A stretch of 64,000 nucleotides of DNA from Aureimonas endophytica (lineage in GTDB: Bacteria > Pseudomonadota > Alphaproteobacteria > Rhizobiales > Rhizobiaceae). The DNA is taken from positions 1 to 64,000 of the forward strand of contig NZ_BMIQ01000006.1 of NCBI RefSeq assembly GCF_014642635.1, written 5' to 3'. Every line of letters begins with the position of its first letter. Positions within the stretch are counted from its first letter, which is position 1. The notes under the pieces are model-generated. The model was not told the origin of the DNA and did not search any database. It saw only the letters and a program-made list of their open reading frames with translations. Of this stretch, positions 53,361-63,166 are shown piece after piece. The position numbers and the translations under genes were made by a program.

Positions 53361-54020
53361 GTGATACGGTTCGAGAATGTCGGCTTGCGCTACGACATGG
53401 GTCCGGAGGTGCTGCGCGACCTGAGCTTCGAGATCAAGCGCCAGTCCTTCCAGTTCCTCACCGGCCCGTCCGGCGCCGGCAAGACGAGCCTCCTGCGCAT
53501 GCTGTTCCTGGCGGTGAAGCCGACGCGCGGCCTCATCACCATGCTCGGCCGCGACGTCTCGACGCTGGCGCGCACCGACCTGCCGGCGATCCGCCGGCGC
53601 ATCGGCGTCGTCTTCCAGGATTTCCGGCTGCTCGACCACATGACGACCTACGAGAACGTGGCGCTGCCGCTGCGCGTGCGCGGCAAGGCGGAATCGAGCT
53701 ATCGCCAGGACGTGATCGACCTCATCAAATGGGTGGGCCTCGGCGAGCGGATGCATGCCCTGCCGGTCGTCCTGTCCGGCGGCGAGAAGCAGCGCGCCGC
53801 GATCGCCCGCGCCCTCATCGACCAGCCGGACGTGCTCCTCGCCGACGAGCCGACCGGCAATGTCGATCCGCCGCTCGCCCGCCGGCTCCTGCGCCTCTTC
53901 CTCGAACTGAACCGCACCGGCACGGCCGTGGTCATCGCGACGCACGACCTGTCGCTGATGGATCAGGTCGAGGCCCGGCGCCTCATCCTCCAGGACGGGA
54001 GGCTGGAGATCTATGACTGA
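53361..54020 (+). CDS. ftsE: cell division ATP-binding protein FtsE
   Basis: 219 aa, GTG start. ABC ATPase of the FtsEX complex, which activates peptidoglycan hydrolases at the septum. Walker A GPSGAGKT (35-42), signature LSGGEKQRAAIARAL and Walker B VLLADEPTGN are complete. Overlaps ftsX by 8 bases. May regulate amidase or M23 hydrolases such as the one at 618. Confidence 0.96.
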   Translation: MIRFENVGLRYDMGPEVLRDLSFEIKRQSFQFLTGPSGAGKTSLLRMLFLAVKPTRGLITMLGRDVSTLARTDLPAIRRRIGVVFQDFRLLDHMTTYENVALPLRVRGKAESSYRQDVIDLIKWVGLGERMHALPVVLSGGEKQRAAIARALIDQPDVLLADEPTGNVDPPLARRLLRLFLELNRTGTAVVIATHDLSLMDQVEARRLILQDGRLEIYD

Positions 54021-55008
54021 CGCCGCCCCCTCCCCCGTTCGGCGCCGTCCGGCGCTGCCGCTCGCCCGGCTCGCCCGCCGCCCGGGCGAAGTCCGCCCGG
54101 CGCCGATCGTGCCGCCCGCCAATGTCGCCGGCCGGGCGCTGGTGACGGTGATCGGCATCATGACCTTCCTCGCCAGCCTGACCCTCGGCGCGGTGACGCT
54201 GGTCTCCGACACGGCCGCGACCTGGGAATCGGAGATCGCCCGCGAGATCACCGTCCAGATCCGCCCCGAGGACGGGCTCGACATGGCGGCGGCGATCGCC
54301 ACCGTGCGCCAGATCGCCCTCGCGACGCCCGGCGTCACCAGCGCCGAAGCGATGACCGACGCGGCCACCTCGCGCCTGCTCGAACCCTGGCTCGGCGCCG
54401 ATCTCGAGCTCGACGAACTGCCGGTGCCGCGCCTCGTCCTCATCGGCATCGACGAGAACGCGCCGCCGGACTTCACCAGCCTGCGCGTCGGCCTCATCGC
54501 CGCCGTGCCGCAGGCCAGCCTCGACGACCATCGCGCCTGGGTCTCGCGCCTCGTCTCGATGGCCAATGCGACCGTGCTCGTCGGCATCGGCATCCTGACG
54601 CTGGTGCTCGTCGCCACCGCCCTCACCGTCGTCTTCGCGACGCGCGGCGCCATGACCGGCAACCGCCAGATCGTCGAGGTCCTGCATTTCGTCGGCGCGC
54701 GGCCCGCCTTCATCGCCGCCGAGTTCGAGCGCCATTTCCTGAAGCTCGGCCTCTTCGGCTCGCTCGCCGGCGGCTTCGTGGGACTCCTCCTCTTCCTCGC
54801 GATGGGCTATTGGACGGAGGTGAACCAGGCGACGCCGGAAGCCGACCAGATCAGCGCGCTCTTCGGCTCCTTCGCGATCGGCTGGAAAGGCTATGCGGGC
54901 ATTCTCTGCGTGGTCGCCGTCATCGGCGTCCTCACGGCGGCGACCTCGCGCTGGACGGTGATGCGACAGCTTGCCGCCATCGACATGCTGTCGCCGGTGG
55001 AAAGCTGA
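54013..55008 (+). CDS. ftsX: cell division permease FtsX
   Basis: 331 aa. Four membrane segments (about 40-60, 195-215, 240-265, 300-320) with an extracytoplasmic loop after the first, the FtsX layout. The C-terminal part matches FtsX permeases. Sits directly after ftsE. Confidence 0.93.
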   Translation: MTDAAPSPVRRRPALPLARLARRPGEVRPAPIVPPANVAGRALVTVIGIMTFLASLTLGAVTLVSDTAATWESEIAREITVQIRPEDGLDMAAAIATVRQIALATPGVTSAEAMTDAATSRLLEPWLGADLELDELPVPRLVLIGIDENAPPDFTSLRVGLIAAVPQASLDDHRAWVSRLVSMANATVLVGIGILTLVLVATALTVVFATRGAMTGNRQIVEVLHFVGARPAFIAAEFERHFLKLGLFGSLAGGFVGLLLFLAMGYWTEVNQATPEADQISALFGSFAIGWKGYAGILCVVAVIGVLTAATSRWTVMRQLAAIDMLSPVES

Positions 55009-55106
55009 CGGGGTCGATTTCGTTGAGAAGCTTCGCGAACGCTAAGGATCGTTAAAGAGTTTACGCGCAAGTTGAATCGATAGACCGGAATGCATTGGGC
55101 GAACCG

Positions 55107-55796
55107 ATGCCGCATGAACCGAACCCATCCCCCCGTCCGAGGCGCCGCCATCTGCGGCGGGCGCTTCTCGCCGGCTGTCTCGTCCTCACCGTCGCCGGCG
55201 GCTATCTGACCGGCGGCTTCATCCGCTTCGCGCAGGAAGTGGCCGAGTTCTCGCGCCTGCCGGGCGTCGACCGGGCCGACGGCATCGTCGTCCTCACCGG
55301 CGGCGCGCTGCGCCTCGACCAGGCGATGGACCTCCTGAAGGACGGCAAGGGCCGGCGCCTCCTCATCAGCGGCGTCAATCCGGGCACCAGCGCGGGCACG
55401 CTGTCGCGCCTGACGGCGACGGACCGCGCGCTGTTCGACTGCTGCGTCGATCTCGACTATGCGGCGCTGAACACGATCGGCAACGCGGAGATGACCGACC
55501 GCTGGGCCCGGGCGCGCGGCTTCGACGATCTCATCCTCGTCACCAGCGACTATCACATGCCGCGCACGCTCCTGGAATTCGGCCGCGTCGCCCATGTGCC
55601 AGTGATCAAGCCCTATGCCGTCACCCGCGCCGATCTCTGGAAGGGCGAAGGCGCGGTGCCGAGCGGACGGGGCATCAAGGTGCTGCTGGTCGAATATGCC
55701 AAGCTGCTGGCGACGCGTATCCGCTTCGCGACGGGGATCGAAGACCGCAAGGCCGTCAGCGAGACGGCGCAGCTGACGCACAAGTCCTCTTCCTGA
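55107..55796 (+). CDS. YdcF/ElyC-family (DUF218) protein
   Basis: 229 aa from ATG 55107 (TTG 55095 also open). One N-terminal membrane segment (about 22-42) then the DUF218 Rossmann-like domain: ADGIVVLTGG, LLISGVNPGTSAGTLSRL, LVTSDYHMPRTLLEF. Relatives ElyC/SanA affect envelope integrity and undecaprenyl carriers. Typically next to ftsX and plsC in Rhizobiales. Confidence 0.88.
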   Translation: MPHEPNPSPRPRRRHLRRALLAGCLVLTVAGGYLTGGFIRFAQEVAEFSRLPGVDRADGIVVLTGGALRLDQAMDLLKDGKGRRLLISGVNPGTSAGTLSRLTATDRALFDCCVDLDYAALNTIGNAEMTDRWARARGFDDLILVTSDYHMPRTLLEFGRVAHVPVIKPYAVTRADLWKGEGAVPSGRGIKVLLVEYAKLLATRIRFATGIEDRKAVSETAQLTHKSSS

Positions 55797-55926
55797 GGCG
55801 GGCGGCGCCCGAGTTTTCGGCCGCGGCGCCGCCATTATGGCCACGCCGCACTATCCTCGCCGGAAGGGATGGTGCAAATCTCCGGCGCGCCCGACGGATG
55901 GGCGCCTGCCGGGACTTCTCTTGCCG

Positions 55927-56784
55927 ATGACCACCCTCCGCTCGATCGCGTTCGGCATCCTTCTCTACGCATCGCTCATCCTGTTCCTCATCGTCTTCCT
56001 GCCGATCTTCCTCGTGTCCGGCGACGATTTCGCCTGGCGGATGACCAGGGTCTGGGGGCGCACGGGCATGCGCCTGCAGAAGTGGATCACCGGCACGGAT
56101 GTCATCTTCGAGGGGCTGGAGAACATTCCGGCCGGCGCCTCGGTCATCGCCTCCAAGCACGAGTCCTATTGGGAGACGATGGCCTATACGGCGGTTCTCG
56201 ACCGCCCAGCCTTCATCCTGAAGAAGGAGCTGATGCGCATTCCGCTCTTCGGCACCTATATGCGCCGGCTCGGCATGATCCCGGTCGATCGCACCCGGCG
56301 CGGCGCGACCATGGCCTCGATGATGGCGGGTGCCCGCAAGGCGATCGCCGAGGGCCGGCCGATCGTGATCTTTCCCGAAGGCACGCGCACGCCGCCCGGC
56401 ACGATCGGCGAGCCGCGTCCCGGCGTCTATCTGATCGCGGCCGAACTCGGCCTGCCGATCGTGCCGGCGGCGCTGAATTCCGGCACCTTCTGGCCGAAGA
56501 AGCACGGACCCTATCGCGGCGGCACGATCCGCGTGCGCTTCCTGCCGCCGATCGCGCCGGGGCTCGGCCGGCCGGAACTGCTCGCCCGCGTGAAGACCGA
56601 TATCGCGGGCGCGGCCTTCGACCTCCTCGCAGCCGCCCATCACGAAAATCCGAAGCTGCCCGCCTCGCCGGACGTCGCGGCGGCGCTCGCCGCCGGGGCG
56701 CTTCAGAGCCGGGCGACGACGGCCTCCAGCCAGCGGTCGGTCAATCCGAGCGCCGCGATCTCGGCGAAGGAAGAGCGCACATAG
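55927..56784 (+). CDS. plsC: 1-acyl-sn-glycerol-3-phosphate acyltransferase
   Basis: 285 aa. Membrane acyltransferase making phosphatidic acid. N-terminal membrane segment (5-35), catalytic HX4D-type motif in the KHESYWETM form, the IPLFGTYMRRLGMIPVDR block and FPEGTRTPPG. The last 27 codons overlap the convergent ChaC gene by 82 bases and are not family-like, so the ancestral stop may have been lost. Confidence 0.93.
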   Translation: MTTLRSIAFGILLYASLILFLIVFLPIFLVSGDDFAWRMTRVWGRTGMRLQKWITGTDVIFEGLENIPAGASVIASKHESYWETMAYTAVLDRPAFILKKELMRIPLFGTYMRRLGMIPVDRTRRGATMASMMAGARKAIAEGRPIVIFPEGTRTPPGTIGEPRPGVYLIAAELGLPIVPAALNSGTFWPKKHGPYRGGTIRVRFLPPIAPGLGRPELLARVKTDIAGAAFDLLAAAHHENPKLPASPDVAAALAAGALQSRATTASSQRSVNPSAAISAKEERT

Positions 56785-57215
56785 TCGACATTCGCGCCGG
56801 AGCGGCCATGCGCGCCCCCGACGATGGTCGCGGCCTCGGCCGGGTCCAGCCGGCCGGCATATTGCGGATGGCCGCGATCGGCGACGAAGGTCACGGCGCG
56901 CACGCGCCGGCCGTCCGCCAGAACGACGGGCAGGTGCTGCTCGCGATAGACATTGGTGACGAGCTCGCGCTCGCGCAGATAGGCGAGCACCGCCTCGCCG
57001 GCCTCCGGCGTGACGCGGAAGGCCATGCCGATGCAGGAGCCGCCCCGGTCGAGCCCGAAGACGAGGCCCGGCCGCTCCGGCGTGCCGCGATGCACGTAGG
57101 AGCGGATGCAGAGCGCCCGGTGATAGCCGGCCAGCCGCGCCTTCCGCCGCTCCTCGAAGGCGAAGCCGGGTTGCCAGATGAGCGAGCCATAGCCAAAAAC
57201 CCAGAGATCGGTCAT
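56703..57215 (-). CDS. chaC: gamma-glutamylcyclotransferase (ChaC type)
   Basis: 170 aa. ChaC enzymes cleave glutathione to 5-oxoproline and Cys-Gly. Seen: LWVFGYGSLIW (substrate loop) and the catalytic Glu region in YLREREL. Start ATG 57215 by the family N-terminus. Overlaps plsC 3' end. Confidence 0.9.
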   Translation of the reverse strand: MTDLWVFGYGSLIWQPGFAFEERRKARLAGYHRALCIRSYVHRGTPERPGLVFGLDRGGSCIGMAFRVTPEAGEAVLAYLRERELVTNVYREQHLPVVLADGRRVRAVTFVADRGHPQYAGRLDPAEAATIVGGAHGRSGANVDYVRSSFAEIAALGLTDRWLEAVVARL

Positions 57216-57240
57216 GGCCACAGGTAAAGAGGGAAACGGC

Positions 57241-58272
57241 ATGGCGGCGTCAAGCGCGCGAAGACCCGGCGGAGCGCGGCGCGCCTTCGTCGCGGTGGCG
57301 GCGATCGCGATCCTTCTGGCGGCGGCGTTGTCCGGCGTCTGGTACTATCTGGCGAACCGGCTCGACGGCGCCGTCCAGGCGGCGATCGAGGCCGCCGCCG
57401 GCACCGGCACCACGATCGCCTGCGAGCGCCAGGAGGTCTTCGGCTATCCCTTCCGCCTCGGGCTCCGCTGCGAGGCGGTGGGCGTCGAGGCGCCGGCGAA
57501 AGAACTGAAGGCCGCCGCCGGGGCGCTGCGCACCGCCGCGCAGGTCTACGATCCGAGCCGCATCGTCGCCGAGCTGGACGGACCGCTTCTCCTCGACACG
57601 CCGAAGACCCCGCCGCTCGACATCCGCTGGCGGCTCTTCCAGGCGAGCGCGCATTTCTGGACCGAAGGCGTCGATCGCCTGGCGCTGGTGATCGAAGGGC
57701 CCGACGTGGCGCTGGCGGGCCGCGCCGGCACGCGTACGACGCTCGCGACCTCCGATCACCTGGAAGTCCATGCGCGGCGCAACGGCGCCGATCTCGATTT
57801 CGCGCTGAGCGACGACGGGGTGAAGGCGGCGCAGCCCGAACTGGCCTCCCTGCCGCCCTTCGGCGTCGCGGCGGACCTTTCGGTGACGGGCGCCGCCGAC
57901 TGGCTGTCGGGCGAGCGGCCGGGCGACACGCTTGGCGAGGCGCTGCGCGGCCGGGCCGGCACGATCCGCTCGCTGAAGCTCGCCTTCGCCGGCACGGGCG
58001 CCGGCAGCGCCGAGGTTTCCGGCCCCTTCTCCGTCGACGGAGACGGCCAGATCTCCGGCCGGTTCGCGATCGCCCTCACCGATCCGGCGGCGATCGCCGA
58101 TCTTGCCGGCCGTCTCGTCCCCGAGGCCGAGGGCATCGCCGGCACGATCGCCTCCGGCATCGGCCTCGTCGGCCGCACCGAGAACGGGCGCACGCTGGTC
58201 GAGATCGACGTGAAGCGCGGCCGCGCCTCGCTCGGCTTCATCCCGCTCGGCAAGCTGCCGCAGATCGAGTGA
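57241..58272 (+). CDS. DUF2125 family protein
   Basis: 343 aa from ATG 57241 (AAAGAGGG upstream). An N-terminal membrane anchor (about 15-37) and a large periplasmic part typical of DUF2125, with the CERQEVFGYPFRLGLRCEAVG motif near residue 60. Function unknown; relatives are lipid- or envelope-linked. Confidence 0.82.
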   Translation: MAASSARRPGGARRAFVAVAAIAILLAAALSGVWYYLANRLDGAVQAAIEAAAGTGTTIACERQEVFGYPFRLGLRCEAVGVEAPAKELKAAAGALRTAAQVYDPSRIVAELDGPLLLDTPKTPPLDIRWRLFQASAHFWTEGVDRLALVIEGPDVALAGRAGTRTTLATSDHLEVHARRNGADLDFALSDDGVKAAQPELASLPPFGVAADLSVTGAADWLSGERPGDTLGEALRGRAGTIRSLKLAFAGTGAGSAEVSGPFSVDGDGQISGRFAIALTDPAAIADLAGRLVPEAEGIAGTIASGIGLVGRTENGRTLVEIDVKRGRASLGFIPLGKLPQIE

Positions 58273-58411
58273 GCGCGCGTCGGCGACCTCGCGATAAGGC
58301 ACCCGCGCATTGCCTTCGCTGAGATACGATCTTATTTTCGTGAAGGGTCCCGGCCGTTTCGGACGTTCATGGTGAGGCGCGCGCAAGCGCGGCATGCGCC
58401 CCCGGGGCCCG

Positions 58412-58873
58412 TCACACGGGCTTTCGCTTCCACATCGTCTTCAACGCGACGTGCCGCTGGCCGGTGCGAACCGTTTCCACATAGATGTAGAGGTTGGACC
58501 CGATCCTCGCTTCGTATTTCAGCGATGTCGGCCCGCGCTTCGAGGACCAACCGCCGCTGATGCGGAAGGCCGACTCGACGATCTGCGGAATGCGTTCGAA
58601 ATCCTTCCGGTCGATCGCGATCTGAGGCGGCCGGCGCGACTGCTCGCGCAAGGGATCGCCATGATCCTTCATCACCTTGCGGATCTTTCCGCTGTCGAGC
58701 ACCCGTCTGAAGCCCGTGACGTCGATACCGGTCGCGTCCATGATCGCCAGACCGTTGCCGACCGGTCCGAGATCGCGTCGCAGCACGATGCCGTCGCGCT
58801 TTTTCAGGGCACGGTTGACGAGGTTGCGGATACGCCGGTTCCGGGCACCCGTCGCCGGACGGTCACCAGCCAT
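58412..58873 (-). CDS. small basic protein resembling phage polyvalent-protein nuclease domain
   Basis: 153 aa. A basic N-terminus (ARNRRIRNLVNRALKKR) is followed by a segment that looks like the Barnase/EndoU/ColicinE5/RelE-fold nuclease domain at the C-termini of MuF and polyvalent phage proteins: VMKDHGDPLREQSRRPP (H71, D73), the IDRKDFERIPQIV helix, and the strands LKYEARIGSNLYIYVETVRTG with KTMWK at the end. These residues are the conserved polar positions in that fold; the match is by pattern. No antitoxin or phage gene is adjacent. It lies 78 bases downstream of tyrA. Confidence 0.6.
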   Translation of the reverse strand: MAGDRPATGARNRRIRNLVNRALKKRDGIVLRRDLGPVGNGLAIMDATGIDVTGFRRVLDSGKIRKVMKDHGDPLREQSRRPPQIAIDRKDFERIPQIVESAFRISGGWSSKRGPTSLKYEARIGSNLYIYVETVRTGQRHVALKTMWKRKPV

Positions 58874-58951
58874 GGAATACGGTCCGTCGCTCGGTGTCGG
58901 TGAAGACCCTTACGCTGTCCGCTTCGCAGCCCATGCCCTAGGGGCCGGCTT

Positions 58952-59875
58952 TCAATGCCCCTTCGGCGAGCGGCCGAAATCGGGCTGGGCGGTGTCCTGC
59001 CCGGCTTCCACGATGCCGCGCCGGATCGCCCTCGTGCGGGTGAAGAGGTCGAACAGCGCGTCGCCGTCGCCCCAGCGGATGGCACGTTGCAGGGAGGCGA
59101 GGTCCTCCGAGAAGCGCGCCAGCATCTCCAGCACCGCGTCGCGGTTGTTGAGAAAGATGTCGCGCCACATGGTCGGGTCCGAGGCCGCGATGCGGGTGAA
59201 GTCGCGAAAGCCCGAGGCCGAGAACTTGATCACTTCGGCCTTCGTCACCTCCTCCAGATCCGCCGCCGTGCCGACGATGTTGTAGGCGATGAGATGCGGC
59301 ACGTGGCTGACGATGGCGAGGACCAGATCGTGATGCTCGGCCGTCATCGTCTCGACGCGCGCGCCGCAGGCGCGCCAGAGCGCGGCGAGCCGGGCGACCG
59401 CCTCCTCCGAGGCGCCCTCGACCGGGGTCAGGATCGTCCAGCGGTTCTCGAAGAGTTCGAGGAAGCCGGCATCCGGGCCCGACTGCTCGGTGCCGGCCAC
59501 CGGATGGGCCGGCACGAACTGGACATGATCCGGCAGATGGGGGCGCATCGCGGCGATCACCGAGGCCTTTACCGAGCCGACATCGGAGACGACGGCGCCC
59601 GGCTTCAGCGCCGGGCCGATCTGTTCGGCGATCGGGCCGCAGGCGCCGACCGGCACCGACAGGATCACGAGATCGGCGTCGCGCACGGCCTCCGCCGGAT
59701 CGAGATGATAGCTGGTGCCGAGCCGCAGGTCCTCGGCCCGCGCCAGCGTCGGGGCGGTGCGGGTCGAGATCGCCACCGATCCGGCCAGGCCGCGATCGCG
59801 CAGGTTGATGGCGATCGAGGAGCCGATGAGGCCGATGCCGATCAGGGCGACCTTGCCGAACAGCGGCTCGCTCAT
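58952..59875 (-). CDS. tyrA: prephenate/arogenate dehydrogenase
   Basis: 307 aa. NAD(P)-binding [18 protein letters not shown] (13-30), the DVGSVKASV and [16 protein letters not shown] motifs and the catalytic His region [12 protein letters not shown] are visible. Completes tyrosine synthesis. ATGA overlap with hisC. Confidence 0.94.
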   Translation of the reverse strand: MSEPLFGKVALIGIGLIGSSIAINLRDRGLAGSVAISTRTAPTLARAEDLRLGTSYHLDPAEAVRDADLVILSVPVGACGPIAEQIGPALKPGAVVSDVGSVKASVIAAMRPHLPDHVQFVPAHPVAGTEQSGPDAGFLELFENRWTILTPVEGASEEAVARLAALWRACGARVETMTAEHHDLVLAIVSHVPHLIAYNIVGTAADLEEVTKAEVIKFSASGFRDFTRIAASDPTMWRDIFLNNRDAVLEMLARFSEDLASLQRAIRWGDGDALFDLFTRTRAIRRGIVEAGQDTAQPDFGRSPKGH

Positions 59876-60975
59876 CGGGCCATGAACTCCGCCAGCGCCG
59901 CGACGGCGCCGCGATTGGCCGCGTCGGAGCCGATCGTCATGCGCAGCGCGTTCGGAAAGCCATAGGCCGAGACGCGGCGCAGGATGAAGCCGCGCGCCGT
60001 GAGGAAGGCGTCCGCCTCGGCCGCGCCGTGCCGCCCGTCCTCCGGGAAATGGATCAGCACGAAATTGGTGACGCTCGGCGTCACCGTCAGCCCGAGCGCC
60101 GTGATCTCGGGCGTCAGCGTGTCGAGCCAGGCGAGATTGTGCTCGGCCGCCCGATCGACATGGGCGCGGTCGGCGACGGCGGCCGTCGCGGCGGCGAGCG
60201 CCACCGCGTTGAGATTGAAGGGCGGGCGGACGCGCTCCACCGTCTCGATGACGTGGTCCGGCGCATACATCCAGCCGACGCGCAGCGAGGCGAGCCCGTG
60301 GATCTTCGAGAAGGTCCGCGTCATCACGACATTGTCGCTCGAGGCGACGAGCTCGATCCCGGCCTCGTAGTCGTTGCGCCGGACATATTCGGCATAGGCC
60401 GCGTCGAGGACGAGGAGCACGTTGCCGGGCAGCGCGGCTTGGAGGCGGCGGATTTCGTCGAAGGGCACGTAGGTGCCGGTCGGATTGCCCGGATTGGCGA
60501 TATAGACGAGCCGGGTGCGCTCGGTGACGCGGGCGAGGATCGCGTCGACATCGACGCGCGCGTCGCGCTCCGGCGCCATCACGGCTTTCGCGCCGGAGGC
60601 GACGATCGCTGCCTTGTGAAGCAGGAAGGCATGCTCGGTATGGATGCCCTCCATGCCCTCGCCGAGATAGGCGAGCGCGAGAAGGCTGAGGCATTCGTCC
60701 GAGCCGTTGCCGCAGAGGATGTTGGCGGGGTTGAGGCCGTAGCGCGCGCCGATCGCGGCCCGGAGGGCCTTCGCCTGACCGTCGGGATAGAGTTCGAGAC
60801 GCGCCAGCGCCTCGGCGGCAGCGGCCTGCGCGGCGGCGGAAGCGCCGAGCGCGCTCTCGTTCGAGGAAAGCTTGTGCAGCGTCACGCCGGGCGGAGCGTG
60901 GCTCTTGCCCGGAACGTAGAGGTCGAGATCGAGCACCGCTTGTCTCGGCGCGGGCCGGACCGTCGCACTGGCCAT
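59872..60975 (-). CDS. hisC: histidinol-phosphate/aromatic aminotransferase (HisC type)
   Basis: 367 aa PLP-dependent class I/II aminotransferase. [19 protein letters not shown], the [11 protein letters not shown] segment, and the PLP Lys in [15 protein letters not shown] are clear. Its place between chorismate mutase and tyrA suggests it transaminates prephenate or aromatic keto acids rather than only histidinol phosphate. ATG 60975. Confidence 0.92.
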   Translation of the reverse strand: MASATVRPAPRQAVLDLDLYVPGKSHAPPGVTLHKLSSNESALGASAAAQAAAAEALARLELYPDGQAKALRAAIGARYGLNPANILCGNGSDECLSLLALAYLGEGMEGIHTEHAFLLHKAAIVASGAKAVMAPERDARVDVDAILARVTERTRLVYIANPGNPTGTYVPFDEIRRLQAALPGNVLLVLDAAYAEYVRRNDYEAGIELVASSDNVVMTRTFSKIHGLASLRVGWMYAPDHVIETVERVRPPFNLNAVALAAATAAVADRAHVDRAAEHNLAWLDTLTPEITALGLTVTPSVTNFVLIHFPEDGRHGAAEADAFLTARGFILRRVSAYGFPNALRMTIGSDAANRGAVAALAEFMAR

Positions 60976-61003
60976 GACGGAAATCCTGCAGAGGATGGGG
61001 GGA

Positions 61004-61798
61004 TCAGGGCTCCACCCGGAATGGGGCCGCATAGCCGCCGAGGGGGCGGATGTCGAGCCCGGCGCGCGTCGCGGCCTCGACGAGGGACGCCCCGTCGCGC
61101 GTCGCGACCAGCGCGGTGCCCGGCGCGTGGCCGATGACGTCCAGCGGCTCGGCGACCAGCGTCCCGAGGCGCGGCGCCTCGCAGCCGATGGCGAAACAGC
61201 CGATCTCGAAGGGCACGGGATCGGCGAGCGGCGGAGCGAGGACGAGGGCCGGCAGGTTTGCCTCGCGCGGATTGTTCTCGAAGAAGGGCAGGCGCGCCAC
61301 GACCTGCGCCCGCAGCATCGCCCGCCACCAGGGCCGGCGCGCCGCCGTCTCCAGCGGCACCAGGCCGAGCTTGTCGGTGCCCCCCTCCTCCATCCAGGCG
61401 ACGACGTCCTCAGCGCCCTCCAGCACCGTGACCGGCACGGTGAAGCCGAAGGTGAAGCGGCCGGCCTCGATCGCCGCCACCGCGTCGCCCTCCGCCGCGA
61501 CGGCGACGCGGAACGGCGCCTGGAGGGCGGTGAAGGTGGAGATGATCTCGCGCCAGAGATGCTCGACCGCGCCGAGCGGCAGGTTGCCGGCATGGCGGGC
61601 GGCGAGCCGACGCATCATGTCCGCCTCGCGGCCGGGCCGGAAGGCGGCGCCGTTCTTCGCCGTGCCCTTCACGTCGATCAGCTCGTCGATCACCGTCGCG
61701 CGCTGGATCAGGAGGCGATGCACCGACTCGTCGATGGCATCGATCATGGCGCGCAGTTCCGCGAGCCGCTGCGGATCGGCTTCCTTCATCGTCGGCAT
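61004..61798 (-). CDS. chorismate mutase with C-terminal extension
   Basis: 264 aa. The N-terminal AroQ-type chorismate mutase (residues 8-95: [30 protein letters not shown]) converts chorismate to prephenate. The remaining 165 residues show alternating strands and helices with no motif recognised; a degenerate prephenate-dehydratase-like domain is a guess. First gene of the chorismate mutase-hisC-tyrA unit. Confidence 0.85.
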   Translation of the reverse strand: MPTMKEADPQRLAELRAMIDAIDESVHRLLIQRATVIDELIDVKGTAKNGAAFRPGREADMMRRLAARHAGNLPLGAVEHLWREIISTFTALQAPFRVAVAAEGDAVAAIEAGRFTFGFTVPVTVLEGAEDVVAWMEEGGTDKLGLVPLETAARRPWWRAMLRAQVVARLPFFENNPREANLPALVLAPPLADPVPFEIGCFAIGCEAPRLGTLVAEPLDVIGHAPGTALVATRDGASLVEAATRAGLDIRPLGGYAAPFRVEP

Positions 61799-61969
61799 GG
61801 AAGATCCCGGCGGATTTCGTTCCCGCTGCTCTACGCGCCTCGCAACCGAGATGCAAAGCCGCCGGCATGGCTTGCCAGCACGCCCGTCTCATGGTGGAAG
61901 CAGGGCAAAGGCCGCGCCCGCCTTGGGGCTTCCCGTCGCGGCCCCCATATGAAGGCGGCGAAGAGCGCC

Positions 61970-63166
61970 ATGACCATCGAAATCCTGCAGGACAGCCCGG
62001 ACAAGGTCCGCGAGACGGAAGACGCCGCGACGCGCGAAGCGCGGATGCCGTCCAGCCTCGTCGCGCATTTCGGCCCGGACGAGCCGCTCCGCCTCGATGC
62101 CGGCCGCGCGCTCTCCCCTTTCCAGATCGCCTATACGACGCATGGCACGCTGAACGCCGACAAGTCGAACGCGATCCTCGTCTGCCATGCGCTGACCGGC
62201 GACCAATATGTCGCGAGCCGCAATCCGGTGACGGGCAAGCCCGGCTGGTGGTCGACGCTCGTTGGCGAGGGCAAGCCGCTCGATCCCTCGCGCTACTTCA
62301 TCATCTGCTCGAACGTCATCGGCGGCTGCATGGGCTCGACCGGCCCCGCCGCGCTCGATCCGGCGACGGGCGAACCCTATGCGCTGGACCTGCCCGTCCT
62401 CACCATCCGCGACATGGTGCGGGCGCAGGCGATGCTGGTCGACCGGCTCGGCATCGACACGCTCTTCGCCGTGGTCGGCGGCTCGATGGGCGGCATGCAG
62501 GTGCTGGAATGGGCGGTCACCTACAAGGACCGCGTCTTCGCGGCCCTGCCGATCGCCACCGGCGCGCGCCATTCCTCGCAGAACATCGCCTTTCACGAGG
62601 TCGGCCGGCAGGCGGTGGTCGCCGATCCCGAATGGCGCGCCGGGCGCTACATTCTCGAAGGCACGCGGCCGCACAAGGGTTTGGCCGTCGCCCGCATGGC
62701 GGCGCATGTCACCTATCTGTCGGAAGCCGCCCTCCAGCGGAAGTTCGGCCGCAATCTCCAGGACCGCGAGGCGCTCGGCTTCGGCTTCGACGCCGATTTC
62801 CAGATCGAGAGCTATCTGCGCCACCAGGGCATGACCTTCGTCGATCGCTTCGACGCCAATTCCTATCTCTACATGACGCGGGCGATGGACTATTTCGACA
62901 TCGCGGCCGAGTATGGCGGCAGCCTCGCCGAGGCCTTCCGGGGCACTAGGACGCGCTTCTGCCTCGTCTCCTTCTCGTCCGACTGGCTCTTCCCGACGGA
63001 GGAGAACCGCGCGGTCGTCCACGCGCTGAACGCCGCCGCCGCGTCCGTCTCCTTCGTCGAGATCGAGACCGATCGCGGCCATGACGCCTTCCTGCTCGAC
63101 GAGCCGGAACTCTTCGACGCGATCCGGGGCTTCATCTCCTCGGCCGCGCGGCTCCGGGGGCTCTGA
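61970..63166 (+). CDS. metX: homoserine O-acetyltransferase (MetX)
   Basis: 398 aa from ATG 61970 (61949 also open). Alpha/beta hydrolase that activates homoserine for methionine synthesis. Nucleophile S172 in GGSMGGMQ, the [10 protein letters not shown] oxyanion region, and the catalytic Asp/His in FSSDWLFP and GHDAFLLD are visible. No SAM-II riboswitch could be recognised in the leader. Overlaps metW (TGATG). Confidence 0.95.
   Translation: MTIEILQDSPDKVRETEDAATREARMPSSLVAHFGPDEPLRLDAGRALSPFQIAYTTHGTLNADKSNAILVCHALTGDQYVASRNPVTGKPGWWSTLVGEGKPLDPSRYFIICSNVIGGCMGSTGPAALDPATGEPYALDLPVLTIRDMVRAQAMLVDRLGIDTLFAVVGGSMGGMQVLEWAVTYKDRVFAALPIATGARHSSQNIAFHEVGRQAVVADPEWRAGRYILEGTRPHKGLAVARMAAHVTYLSEAALQRKFGRNLQDREALGFGFDADFQIESYLRHQGMTFVDRFDANSYLYMTRAMDYFDIAAEYGGSLAEAFRGTRTRFCLVSFSSDWLFPTEENRAVVHALNAAAASVSFVEIETDRGHDAFLLDEPELFDAIRGFISSAARLRGL

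Noticed and set aside
58804-59085. 93-codon frame across the tyrA 3' end and nuclease-like gene start
   Set aside because: It is a second-frame shadow of tyrA and of the nuclease-like gene.
61799-61969. SAM-II riboswitch before metX, suggested by GGCTTGCCAGCACG
   Set aside because: The conserved GGTGATTTG-like segment is absent, and no strand complementary to the CCAGCACG arm exists upstream to form P1. Only a chance resemblance is seen.
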